DNA from: Burkholderiales bacterium
GTDB lineage: Bacteria > Pseudomonadota > Gammaproteobacteria > Burkholderiales > SG8-41
Length of the DNA: 11,324 nt
Direction of reading: 5' to 3'
Assembly (NCBI GenBank): GCA_019746155.1
Contig: JAIESJ010000152.1
Location: forward strand, 1-11,324
The translations under genes were made by a program, and so were the position numbers. Under the pieces are notes generated by a model. The model made no database searches. It had not been told where the DNA came from and was given only the letters and a program-made list of their open reading frames with translations. Shown one piece after another: positions 1 through 6,474 of the stretch (its first letter is position 1; the number at the start of each line of letters is the position of its first letter).

Positions 1-144
1 GTCCTGCACGAAGCGGACATTGACCCCGGTTTTTTCGGTGAAGTCGCGCTCGTTGTAGCTTTCGAAGAAAAAGCCGCGTTCGTCGCCGAATACCTTGGGC
101 TCGAGGAGCAACACATCGGGAATGGCGGTTTGGATGATGTTCAC
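1..144 (-). CDS. rfbC: dTDP-4-dehydrorhamnose 3,5-epimerase, N-terminal part (cut by window edge)
   Basis: The 48 visible codons read MNIIQTAIPDVLLLEPKVFG and continue with DERGFFFESYNERDF. This is the highly conserved opening of RfbC/RmlC, including the FGDERGFFFESYN block that contributes to the substrate pocket. The enzyme epimerises dTDP-4-keto-6-deoxyglucose at C3 and C5, the third step of cytoplasmic dTDP-L-rhamnose synthesis for O-antigen or other surface glycans. The start is a GTG at 142-144; no in-frame ATG lies close by and no clear Shine-Dalgarno is seen, because a short tandem repeat (153-188) sits right upstream. It follows rfbA on the same strand but is separated from it by a roughly 300-bp insertion. 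The C-terminal three quarters lie outside the window. Confidence 0.95.
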   Translation of the reverse strand, partial: MNIIQTAIPDVLLLEPKVFGDERGFFFESYNERDFTEKTGVNVRFVQD

Positions 145-152
145 TGGAATCC

Positions 153-188
153 GGGAATCGTTAATCGGGAATCGTTAATCGGGAATCG
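153..188. repeat. 14-bp tandem repeat (2.6 copies) upstream of rfbC
   Basis: The unit GGGAATCGTTAATC occurs at 153-166 and 167-180, with a partial copy at 181-188. The 14-mer is itself two related 7-mers (AATCGTT, AATCGGG). The array fills the space between the truncated four-helix-bundle gene and the rfbC start. A similar sequence in inverted orientation lies at 418-439 (18 of 22 positions agree with 163-184), so the two arrays bracket the gene remnant. Confidence 0.85.
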
Positions 189-199
189 TAAAGGATCTC

Positions 200-352
200 T
201 CATATGCTCGGAATTGATACTGCAGCACGCCGCATCTGGGCCGTCAGTCCATATAGTTCCTCTTTGTGAAACGCCTGTGTAACTAGGTAAGTCATCTTCA
301 CAAGGCGCATGGCTTGCTGCCACGCATCGAGGTTTTGATGTGGCCTTACCAT
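200..352 (-). pseudogene. truncated four-helix-bundle (23S rRNA intervening-sequence protein family) gene
   Basis: The ATG at 350-352 is preceded by AAAGGA (357-362, 4-nt gap). It opens a 50-codon frame starting MVRPHQNLDAWQQAMRLVKM and containing EELYGLTAQMRRAAVSIPS before a TGA at 200-202. About 30 of 49 residues match the intact relative at 1354-1704, including the family hallmark YGLTAQMRRAAVSIPS. The intact protein continues with NLAEG and two more helices. Here the frame breaks at exactly that point (SIPS-I-stop), and the rest, roughly 65 codons, is replaced by short tandem repeats. So only helices 1 and 2 remain and a folded bundle is unlikely. The family (TIGR02436-like) comprises small proteins known from insertions in 23S rRNA genes and is related in fold to the Avd accessory protein of diversity-generating retroelements. 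The molecular role is not established. Confidence 0.85.
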
Positions 353-365
353 TTATTCCTTTCAA

Positions 366-382
366 TACCCCTTTGAGGGGTA
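366..382. repeat. short perfect hairpin upstream of the truncated gene
   Basis: TACCCCT (366-372) and AGGGGTA (376-382) are perfect complements around a 3-nt loop. The hairpin lies between the rfbA stop and the ribosome-binding site of the remnant. There is no T-tract, so it is not a convincing intrinsic terminator. Confidence 0.5.
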
Positions 383-417
383 CGATTCACCATCATTCAC
401 CGCTTCCTGGCATGATC

Positions 418-445
418 CCGCGATTTACGATTCGCGATTTGCTAT

Positions 446-448
<3 letters not shown>
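418..448. repeat. 7-mer-type repeat abutting the rfbA stop codon
   Basis: The stretch is built of variations on CGATTTA, CGATTCG and CGATTTG and runs into the TAA stop of rfbA (446-448). Read on the minus strand it starts AATCGCGAATCGTAAATCG. That matches 163-184 read on the plus strand at 18 of 22 positions, making an imperfect inverted repeat around the gene remnant. Confidence 0.65.
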
Positions 449-1315
<867 letters not shown>

Positions 1316-1324
1316 GGGTGATTT

Positions 1325-1747
1325 GTGATTAAGTGATTGGGTGATTGGGCGATTTACTGCGCAACGTTTTTGTGAAGGCCGGAAAGCAATCGCGATACCT
1401 CCTCAACTAACTGGAAAACCACATGCTTGTGGTCAAGATAACCCAGTTCCGCCGAAATCAAAAGTTGTGTTTCCAATTCGCTTAATGAACCTTTGGCAAT
1501 GCTCAGGAATTGTGCGAACTCTTTCCGACCCGTTCGGGCTGCGCCTTCAGCAAGGTTGCTGGGAATGGAAACTGCCGCGCGTCGCATCTGAGCGGTGAGG
1601 CCGTATATTTCTTCCCGGGGAAACGTTCGCGTGGCTTCATAAACGCATTTAACCAATGCCATCGCAGCCTTCCATGCTTCAAGATTGTAATGTGGCCTGG
1701 TCACGCGGCACTCTCCTAATCACTCAATCACTCAATCACTTAATCAC
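1325..1747. mobile_element. 423-bp cassette: four-helix-bundle gene between 30-bp terminal inverted repeats made of 8-mers
   Basis: The left end (1325-1354) and the right end (1718-1747, read on the minus strand) both begin GTGATTAAGTGATTG and continue as tandem octamers TGATTGRG. They agree at 27 of 30 positions when read inwards. They enclose the small gene at 1354-1704 and its ribosome-binding site. The element fits exactly between the rfbB stop (TGA 1744-1746, inside the right repeat) and the rfbA start (ten bases from the left repeat). No transposase is encoded. That this is a mobile unit is inferred from the symmetry, the position and the second, decayed cassette 1 kb away. Confidence 0.6.
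1354..1704 (-). CDS. four-helix-bundle protein (23S rRNA intervening-sequence protein family)
   Basis: This is a 116-residue soluble protein with the family landmarks in order: RPHYNLEAWKAAMALVK (3-19), EEIYGLTAQMRRAAVSIPSN (31-50), LAEGAARTGRKEFAQFLSIA, and a C-terminal helix LETQLLISAELGYL. This fits a four-helix bundle. Relatives are encoded in intervening sequences of bacterial 23S rRNA genes and are structurally related to DGR Avd proteins, but no reaction is known for the family. The start is GTG at 1702-1704, chosen for the strong AGGAG (1713-1717) 8 nt upstream and for alignment with the remnant's MVRPH start. It lies co-directionally between rfbB and rfbA but has no evident link to rhamnose synthesis. 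Inverted octamer repeats flank it on both sides, so it reads as cargo of a small insertion. Confidence 0.9.
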   Translation of the reverse strand: MTRPHYNLEAWKAAMALVKCVYEATRTFPREEIYGLTAQMRRAAVSIPSNLAEGAARTGRKEFAQFLSIAKGSLSELETQLLISAELGYLDHKHVVFQLVEEVSRLLSGLHKNVAQ

Positions 1748-2808
1748 TCGGCCGCATAATGCGTTTCGATCCATTTCCGATAATCTCCGGATTGAACAGA
1801 TGCTACCCAGTCCGCATGCTCGAGATACCACTGCACGGTCTTGCGCAGCCCGGTTTCGAATTTCTCGGCAGGTTTCCAGCCGAGTTCGGTTGCTATCTTC
1901 GTGGCGTCGATCGCGTAGCGGCGGTCATGTCCCGGCCGGTCTTTGACGAAGCTGATGAGTGACGCGTAACGGGTGATGGGCGGGCTTGGCGGGCGGAGTT
2001 CGTCGAGGACGGCGCAGATCGTCTTGACTACCTCAAGGTTCGTTTTTTCGCTGTTGCCGCCGATATTGTAGGTTTCTCCGGGGCGGCCTTTTCTCAATAC
2101 GAGGCGGATTGCGGCACAGTGGTCGCCGACGTACAGCCAGTCGCGCACGTTGAGGCCATCGCCATAGACCGGCAGCGGCTTGCCTTGCGCAGCGTTGAGG
2201 ATCATCAGCGGGATCAGCTTCTCGGGAAGCTGCAGCGGGCCGTAGTTGTTGGAGCAGTTGGTGGTAATTGCCGGCAGGCCATAGGTGTGATGATAGGCGC
2301 GCACCAGATGATCGGATGCCGCTTTCGAAGCGGCATAGGGACTGTTGGGCGCATACGCCGTGGTTTCGGTGAAAGCGGGATCATCTTGCCCCAGCGAACC
2401 ATACACTTCGTCGGTGGATACGTGCAGGAAACGGAAGCGGTCTTTCTCCGGCCCGGTGAGCGCGGACCAGTAAGCCCGGGCCTCTTCCAGCAGGCTGAAG
2501 GTTCCCACGACGTTGGTTCGCACGAATTCAGCGGGGCCGTGTATCGAGCGGTCGACATGGCTTTCCGCGGCGAAATGCACCACGGCCTCGGGCCGGTGCT
2601 TGCGCAGCAGGTCGGCGACCAGCGCCCGGTCATTGATGTCGCCTTGCACGAAGATGTGCCGTGCATCATCTTTCAGGCTCGCGAGATTGCCGGGATTGCC
2701 GGCGTAGGTGAGCTTGTCGAGATTCACGACCGGCGAGCCTTCGGTCGCGATCCAGTCGAGGATGAAGTTGGCGCCGATAAAACCCGCGCCGCCGGTGACG
2801 AGGATCAT
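1744..2808 (-). CDS. rfbB: dTDP-glucose 4,6-dehydratase
   Basis: This 354-residue extended short-chain dehydrogenase uses tightly bound NAD to convert dTDP-glucose to dTDP-4-keto-6-deoxyglucose in the cytoplasm. Visible motifs are the Rossmann loop GGAGFIG (6-12), HFAAESHVDRSI (78-89), the TDE triad (T132-D133-E134) that marks this dehydratase class, and the catalytic YAASK (Y158, K162). NNYGPLQLPEKLIP and VYGDGLNVRDWLYV form the sugar-nucleotide site. The ATG at 2806-2808 has AGGA (2815-2818) 6 nt upstream. It is the first rfb gene in transcription order. Its TGA stop (1744-1746) falls within the terminal repeat of the downstream cassette, so the insertion left the protein end usable. Confidence 0.98.
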   Translation of the reverse strand: MILVTGGAGFIGANFILDWIATEGSPVVNLDKLTYAGNPGNLASLKDDARHIFVQGDINDRALVADLLRKHRPEAVVHFAAESHVDRSIHGPAEFVRTNVVGTFSLLEEARAYWSALTGPEKDRFRFLHVSTDEVYGSLGQDDPAFTETTAYAPNSPYAASKAASDHLVRAYHHTYGLPAITTNCSNNYGPLQLPEKLIPLMILNAAQGKPLPVYGDGLNVRDWLYVGDHCAAIRLVLRKGRPGETYNIGGNSEKTNLEVVKTICAVLDELRPPSPPITRYASLISFVKDRPGHDRRYAIDATKIATELGWKPAEKFETGLRKTVQWYLEHADWVASVQSGDYRKWIETHYAAE

Positions 2809-2831
2809 TCGATATCCTGCTGCTTAGCAGA

Positions 2832-2880
2832 CCTCATCCCCCCTCCCTGCCCCCCTCAGGGGACGCGTCCGGGGGTAGGG
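2832..2880. repeat. C/G-rich palindromic repeat, degenerate relative of the CCTTCCCC/GGGGAAGG family
   Basis: Between vapC and rfbB, CCCTGCCCCC (2845-2854) can pair with GGGGGTAGGG (2871-2880). The loop contains the perfect palindrome GGACGCGTCC (2861-2870). The preceding CCTCATCCCCCCTCCC and the CCCCCCTCAGGGG core resemble the repeat amplified at 4957-5209. It could act as a weak terminator or processing hairpin on the vapBC-rfb transcript, but no T-run follows on either strand. Confidence 0.5.
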
Positions 2881-2900
2881 AACCCTGTCCAGCCGTACTG

Positions 2901-3281
2901 CTACACCCATTGCACCAGTTCGCCGTACGGACGCATTTGCGGGTCGTGGGTCAGCAGGCGCATGGACTCGCTCATTGCCTGGGCAACCAGCATCCGATCG
3001 AACGGATCGTGATGATGTGAGGGCAGGCGGGCATAGGCGAGGGCATGGGTTGCTTCGACGGGCAATATGTAGAACTGATTTTTGTCAACCTCATTCAGCA
3101 ATGCGACCGGATCGACGCGCAGTTTGCCTTTGCTTATTTTCAGAACGATTTCCCAGAGACTCACCACGCTCACGCCGATATCGTCCTGCTCGCTGGTGAT
3201 GGCGCGCCGGGCCTGCTGCGGCAGTCTGGCGTCGTCCGCGAGCCACCAGAGCAGAACATGGGTATCCAGCAGCATTTTCAC
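2901..3281 (-). CDS. vapC: VapC-type PIN-domain ribonuclease toxin
   Basis: The 126-residue single PIN domain has the full acidic set: D6 (MLLDTHVLLWW), E44 (SLWEI), D92 and D95 (HDPFDRML), and D113 (LLTHDP). VapC toxins cut RNA, often tRNA or rRNA, in a Mg-dependent way and are neutralised by the cognate VapB. The exact target cannot be read from sequence. The GTG start (3279-3281) overlaps the vapB TGA in a GTGA arrangement, implying translational coupling. A 7-bp hairpin (ACGGGAA 3280-3286 / TTCCCGT 3291-3297) sits on the start. An alternative ATG lies at 3273-3275, two codons downstream. All key residues are present, so the toxin is presumably functional. Confidence 0.92.
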   Translation of the reverse strand: MKMLLDTHVLLWWLADDARLPQQARRAITSEQDDIGVSVVSLWEIVLKISKGKLRVDPVALLNEVDKNQFYILPVEATHALAYARLPSHHHDPFDRMLVAQAMSESMRLLTHDPQMRPYGELVQWV

Positions 3282-3529
3282 GGGAACACTTTCCCGTCGT
3301 ACCAGATGTCGAGTTCTTCTTGAGGCAGGGGCGCGTCAAAATCTTCCGCGATCCAGATCTTGCCTTTCAGCCCCCCGGGTTTGCGGGCCTTGCGGGAGGG
3401 CTTGCTCAGCGGCCCCAGCTTGGCGACGGGCTTGCCGGCTTTGGCAATAATGATTTCCTCGCCGCCCGCGGCAATCTCGACCAGGCGGGAAAGTTGGGTT
3501 TTTGCCTCGTGGATGTTAACCTTGTGCAT
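3278..3529 (-). CDS. vapB: Phd/YefM-type antitoxin of the VapBC pair
   Basis: The protein is 83 residues from the ATG at 3527-3529. The N-terminal half, MHKVNIHEAKTQLSRLVEIA then EEIIIAKAGKPVAKLGPL, is the Phd/YefM DNA-binding fold. The C-terminal part (GKIWIAEDFDAPLPQEELDI) is the expected acidic, flexible toxin-binding tail. A TTG four codons upstream (3539-3541) would extend the frame, but the ATG matches the family's usual MxxVNIHEAK start. It overlaps vapC by 4 bases. Autoregulation by the VapBC complex is suggested by a perfect palindrome just upstream (3541-3557) that overlaps the predicted transcription start. Confidence 0.92.
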   Translation of the reverse strand: MHKVNIHEAKTQLSRLVEIAAGGEEIIIAKAGKPVAKLGPLSKPSRKARKPGGLKGKIWIAEDFDAPLPQEELDIWYDGKVFP

Positions 3530-3540
3530 GGCGATATCCA

Positions 3541-3557
3541 ACTAAACTAAGTTTAGT
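3541..3557. promoter_or_regulatory. candidate VapBC autoregulatory operator
   Basis: ACTAAACT (3541-3548) and AGTTTAGT (3550-3557) form a perfect 8+8 inverted repeat with one central base. It lies 12 bp upstream of the vapB ATG and immediately downstream of the predicted -10. This is the usual placement of a toxin-antitoxin operator; binding itself is inferred. Confidence 0.7.
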
Positions 3558-3559
3558 CT

Positions 3560-3588
3560 ACTATAACACGGTCCGATCCATGCCCCAA
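3560..3588 (-). promoter_or_regulatory. candidate vapBC promoter
   Basis: On the minus strand a -35-like TTGGGG (3583-3588) and a -10-like TATAGT (3560-3565) are separated by 17 nt. This would start transcription near 3553, inside the palindrome. The promoter overlaps the first codons of the divergent waaC gene (ATG 3580). Confidence 0.5.
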
Positions 3589-4545
3589 ATCCTGCTGGTC
3601 AAAACGTCGTCCATGGGGGACGTGGTCCATAATCTGCCCGTGGCCAGCGACATCCGCTCCTTGTCGCCCGCTGCGCAGATCACCTGGGTGGTGGAGGAGC
3701 CGTTTGTCGCGATTCCGCGTCTGCACGCTGCGGTAGGGCAGGTCATTCCGGTTGCGATACGGCGCTGGCGCAGGACACTCTGGACGCGGGAGACCCGGGC
3801 CGAGATACGCGATTTCTTGCATCGGTTGCGTGAGCGCAGCTATGACGCGGTGATCGATACCCAGGGGCTGCTGAAAAGCGCGCTGCTGACCCGTGCCGCC
3901 AGAGGCAGGCGCTACGGCCTGGACCGGGCGAGTGCGCGCGAGCCGCTTGCCGCATTCTACCATCGCACTTTCAGCGTGCCGTGGACGCTGCACGCTGTCG
4001 CAAGGAACCGCCTGCTTGCCGCGCAGGCGCTGGGGTACGCGCTTCCGGCCAGGGTTGACTATGGCATACATGCCGCGCCGGCAGATTTCGCCTGGCTGCC
4101 GTCCGTGCGGTATGTGGTGCTGCTGCATGCCACCAGCGCCGAGCGCAAGCTGTGGCAGGAAGCGAACTGGATCGAAATCGGCCGGCATTTCGTGAAGCAG
4201 GGTATTCCCGGCGTCCTGCCGTGGGGCAGCGCCGCCGAGCGCGAGCGCAGCGTCAGGCTCGCGGCGCGGATTTCCGGCGCGGTTGTGCCGCCGGCGCTGC
4301 GGCTGGAAGAGGCCGCCGCGCTGCTGGCGGGTGCGCACGCCGTCGCCGGGGTGGATACCGGGCTCACCCACCTTGCCGCCGCATTGGGCGCGCCCACGGT
4401 CGGCATCTATTGTGCGACCGATCCCGCTGCGACCGGCATTCATGCCTGCCCGCGTGCCGTCAACCTGGGCGGCCCCGGCGGGCCGCCAGTAGTAGGCGAT
4501 GTTCTTGCCGCGCTCGGCCGTCTTGTTCCCGGACCGCAACAATAG
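3580..4545 (+). CDS. waaC: lipopolysaccharide heptosyltransferase I
   Basis: WaaC is a GT-B glycosyltransferase of family GT9. It transfers L-glycero-D-manno-heptose from ADP-heptose to Kdo2-lipid A on the cytoplasmic face of the inner membrane. The 321 residues fit the family. The opening ILLVKTSSMGDVVHNLPV holds the catalytic-base aspartate D14. WVVEEPF and DAVIDTQGLLKSALL are typical of WaaC, VLLHATSAERKLW belongs to the donor-binding half, and AGVDTGLTHLAAALG-type sequence (GVDTGLTHLAAALGAPTVGI) lines the ADP-heptose pocket. No clear Shine-Dalgarno precedes the ATG. The start region also carries the divergent vapBC promoter. waaA normally follows closely in relatives; here 674 bp with a nuclease gene and repeats intervene. 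Confidence 0.95.
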   Translation: MPQILLVKTSSMGDVVHNLPVASDIRSLSPAAQITWVVEEPFVAIPRLHAAVGQVIPVAIRRWRRTLWTRETRAEIRDFLHRLRERSYDAVIDTQGLLKSALLTRAARGRRYGLDRASAREPLAAFYHRTFSVPWTLHAVARNRLLAAQALGYALPARVDYGIHAAPADFAWLPSVRYVVLLHATSAERKLWQEANWIEIGRHFVKQGIPGVLPWGSAAERERSVRLAARISGAVVPPALRLEEAAALLAGAHAVAGVDTGLTHLAAALGAPTVGIYCATDPAATGIHACPRAVNLGGPGGPPVVGDVLAALGRLVPGPQQ

Positions 4546-4564
4546 CGCAGCGCATTGCATAGAA

Positions 4565-4601
4565 CCTTCCCCTTCAAGGGGAAGGCTGGGATGGGGATGG
4601 G
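4565..4601. repeat. 37-bp palindrome-bearing repeat, left copy (inverted)
   Basis: A 10-bp-arm palindrome (CCTTCCCCTT 4565-4574, AAGGGGAAGG 4576-4585, one central base) is followed by CTGGGATGGGGATGGG. Its reverse complement agrees at 33 of 37 positions with 4957-4993. The left copy therefore points opposite to all four downstream copies and the DUF559 gene lies between. G-tracts at 4578-4581, 4588-4590, 4593-4596 and 4599-4601 satisfy a G-quadruplex pattern just upstream of the GTG start. Confidence 0.85.
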
Positions 4602-4603
4602 AT

Positions 4604-4984
4604 GTGAAAGGACAGACCAACAACAGCATTCTCAAGGGCAGGCTTCAACGCAGACTGCGCGATACTATGACTGATGCGGAACTGCGCTTATGGCAATGTT
4701 TGCGGCGGCGGCAAATGGACGGATTCAAATTCCGGAGACAGCATCCTTTTGGAGATTACATTCTTGATTTCGTTTGCCTGGAAGCGATGCTTGTGATCGA
4801 GGTGGACGGCGGGCACCATGGTGATCATGCGGCACGGGATATGATTCGTACGGCAACCCTGGCAAAAGCGGGTTTCAGGGTATTGAGATTCTGGAACAAC
4901 GAAGTGCTGCACGACATCGAGGCGGTGAAGGAGTCGATATGGGGGGCTTTGCATTCCCCACCCCCATCCCAACCTTCCCCCTGA
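4604..4984 (+). CDS. DUF559 / Vsr-like endonuclease-fold protein
   Basis: The 126-residue protein begins (GTG 4604) MKGQTNNSILKGRLQRRLRD, the customary start of DUF559 proteins. TDAELRLWQCLRRRQMDGFKF follows (20-residue core TDAELRLWQCLRRRQMDGFK), then RRQHPFGDYILDFVC (D55), LVIEVDGGHH (E66, D68, H71, H72) and GFRVLRFWNNEVLHD. The D...E-x-D arrangement is the restriction-endonuclease-like fold shared with Vsr very-short-patch repair enzymes. The natural substrate of this family is not established. The C-terminal tail SPPPSQPSP and the TGA stop are encoded inside the flanking palindromic repeat, so the repeat supplies the gene's end. The frame is open further upstream (to 4499), but the repeat and family alignment argue for the GTG. 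Inserted between waaC and waaA, it looks like cargo rather than an LPS gene. Confidence 0.85.
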   Translation: MKGQTNNSILKGRLQRRLRDTMTDAELRLWQCLRRRQMDGFKFRRQHPFGDYILDFVCLEAMLVIEVDGGHHGDHAARDMIRTATLAKAGFRVLRFWNNEVLHDIEAVKESIWGALHSPPPSQPSP

Positions 4985-5209
4985 GGGGGAAGGTGAGAAG
5001 TGTGCCCAAGAGGGCATGGAGAGGTTCCCCCACCCCCATCCCAACCTTCCCCCTGAGGGGGAAGGTGAGAAGTGTGCCCAAGAGGGCGCGGAGAGGTTCC
5101 CCCACCCCCATCCCGACCTTCCCCCTGAGGGGGAAGGTGAGAAGTGTGCCCAAGAGGGCGCGGCGAGGTTCCCCCACCCCCATCCCGACCTTCCCCCTGA
5201 AGGGGAAGG
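4957..5209 (+). repeat. four-copy tandem array of a 72-bp palindromic unit
   Basis: Copies begin at 4957, 5029, 5101 and 5173, exactly 72 bp apart and differing by only a few bases. Each has a C-rich lead (CCCACCCCCATCCC), a palindrome CCTTCCCCCTGAGGGGGAAGG-like core (at 4973, 5045, 5117 and 5189), and a spacer with GTGAGAAGTGTGCCCAAGAGGGC. The fourth copy ends at its palindrome, which has a changed centre. Because 72 is a multiple of three, several frames stay open across the array, but they show no protein-like composition. The last GGGGAAGG lies 11 nt before the waaA ATG and may serve as its Shine-Dalgarno, while also being hairpin-forming. Confidence 0.9.
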
Positions 5210-5219
5210 TGATATTAAG

Positions 5220-6470
5220 ATGATCAGGACACGTTTCAGCTATACGCTGTTGCTTTATGCGCTGTTGCCGGGCGTGCTGTGGCACTTGCTGTGGCGCGCG
5301 CGCCGGCAGCCTGCATATCTCAAGAATATTCCGGAGCGCTTCGGCTATTACAGGCAGCAGGCGATGCGTCCGCTGATCTGGGTGCACGCGGTGTCGGTCG
5401 GAGAAAGCCGCGCCGCCGCGCCGCTGGTTCGCGCCCTGCAGGAAAAATATCCGGAGCATCAGATTCTCCTGACGCACATGACGCCGACCGGAAGCGAGGC
5501 GGGTGAGGCGTTATTCGGGGACAGTGTTCTGCGCTGCTATTTGCCGTATGACTACCCGGGCGCGGTGACGCGCTTTCTCGAACACTTCAAACCCCGGGCC
5601 GGGCTGTTGATGGAGACCGAGATCTGGCCCAATCTGATCAACGGCTGCAGGCGCGGAAACATCCCGCTTTATCTCGTCAATGCCCGCCTGTCGGAGAAGT
5701 CTTTTTCCAAATACCGCCGTTTCGCCGAACTCGCGCGCGCCAGCCTGCGTGAACTTGCCGGGATTGCAGCCCAGACCCGGGACGATGCCGAGCGCTTTGC
5801 CGAGCTGGGTGCCGAGAATGTTGCGGTTACCGGAAACCTGAAGTTCGACATCGAGCCACCGGCCGGGCAGCTGGCGCTGGGGAAAGACTGGCGCAAGGGT
5901 TACGGAGCCGGTCGCCCGGTGTTGCTCGCCGCCAGTACGCGCGACGGCGAAGAAGAGGCGCTGCTGGGGGCGCTCGAGCGAATTGCCGCGCCGTCGCTGC
6001 TGACGGTGATCGTGCCGCGCCATCCGCAGCGTTTTGGCGAGGTCGCGGCGCTGCTCGAGCGCCGCGGCATCCGCTTTCAGCGCCGCAGCGGCAATGCCGC
6101 GATCGCGCCGGAAACCCGGGTGGTGCTGGGCGACAGCATGGGTGAGATGTTTGCGTACTACGCGGCTTGTGACGTCGCGTTTGTCGGCGGCAGCCTGCTG
6201 CCCTTCGGCGGGCAGAATCTGATCGAGGCGTGTGCGGTGGCCCGGCCGGTACTAGTCGGGCCGCATACCTATAATTTCGCGGAAGCGACCGAGCTGGCCA
6301 TCGCGGCCGGCGCCGCCGTCCGGGTCGGCGATGCGCGGGAGCTTGTGCGCGAAGCGCAACGCCTGCTTGAAGACGGAAACGCGGCAGCGCGCATGGCCGA
6401 AGCCGCACGCGCTTTCAGCAGAGCGCATCGGGGCGCTACGCGGCGCGTTATGGAATTGCTGCGGTTTTAG
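5220..6470 (+). CDS. waaA: 3-deoxy-D-manno-octulosonic acid (Kdo) transferase
   Basis: WaaA (KdtA) is a membrane-associated GT-B enzyme that adds Kdo from CMP-Kdo to lipid IVA, starting the LPS core. The 416 residues match the usual length. An N-terminal hydrophobic anchor (FSYTLLLYALLPGVLWHLLW) is followed by NIPERFGYY and by WVHAVSVGESRAAAPLV with the catalytic glutamate in VGE. LLTHMTPTGSEAG, METEIWPNLI and NARLSEKSF are also present, as are the C-terminal donor-site motifs TGNLKFD, VIVPRHPQRF, GDSMGEMFAYY, VGGSLLPFGGQNLIEA and GPHTYNF. The ATG at 5220-5222 is chosen because the open frame upstream is only translated repeat. The array ends 11 nt before this start, so the leader of this essential gene consists of hairpin-forming repeats. 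Confidence 0.97.
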   Translation: MIRTRFSYTLLLYALLPGVLWHLLWRARRQPAYLKNIPERFGYYRQQAMRPLIWVHAVSVGESRAAAPLVRALQEKYPEHQILLTHMTPTGSEAGEALFGDSVLRCYLPYDYPGAVTRFLEHFKPRAGLLMETEIWPNLINGCRRGNIPLYLVNARLSEKSFSKYRRFAELARASLRELAGIAAQTRDDAERFAELGAENVAVTGNLKFDIEPPAGQLALGKDWRKGYGAGRPVLLAASTRDGEEEALLGALERIAAPSLLTVIVPRHPQRFGEVAALLERRGIRFQRRSGNAAIAPETRVVLGDSMGEMFAYYAACDVAFVGGSLLPFGGQNLIEACAVARPVLVGPHTYNFAEATELAIAAGAAVRVGDARELVREAQRLLEDGNAAARMAEAARAFSRAHRGATRRVMELLRF

Positions 6471-6474
6471 AAGA

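Larger units (their letters stand above)
4565..4993. mobile_element. putative 429-bp DUF559 cassette with 37-bp terminal inverted repeats
   Basis: The DUF559 gene is bounded by inverted copies of the palindromic repeat (4565-4601 and 4957-4993, 33 of 37 positions agreeing). The unit interrupts the waaC-waaA neighbourhood. Mobility is inferred from the symmetrical ends and location; no target-site duplication is obvious and no known transposase is present. Confidence 0.5.

Noticed and set aside
3530..3541. Upstream TTG start for vapB
   Set aside because: It would begin at the edge of the operator palindrome and add four residues not typical of the family; the ATG at 3529 fits better.
4957..5209. 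CRISPR array
   Set aside because: The units are contiguous 72-bp tandem copies with no unique spacers and no cas genes nearby.
5016..5219. N-terminal extension of WaaA through the repeat array
   Set aside because: The extension would be translated tandem repeat (HPHPNLPPEGEGE units); homologous WaaA proteins start at the hydrophobic anchor, matching the ATG at 5220.
4939..5223. Repeat-encoded frame of 94 codons (and a 200-codon frame on the other strand)
   Set aside because: Open only because the 72-bp period is a multiple of three; no initiation signals or non-repeat content.
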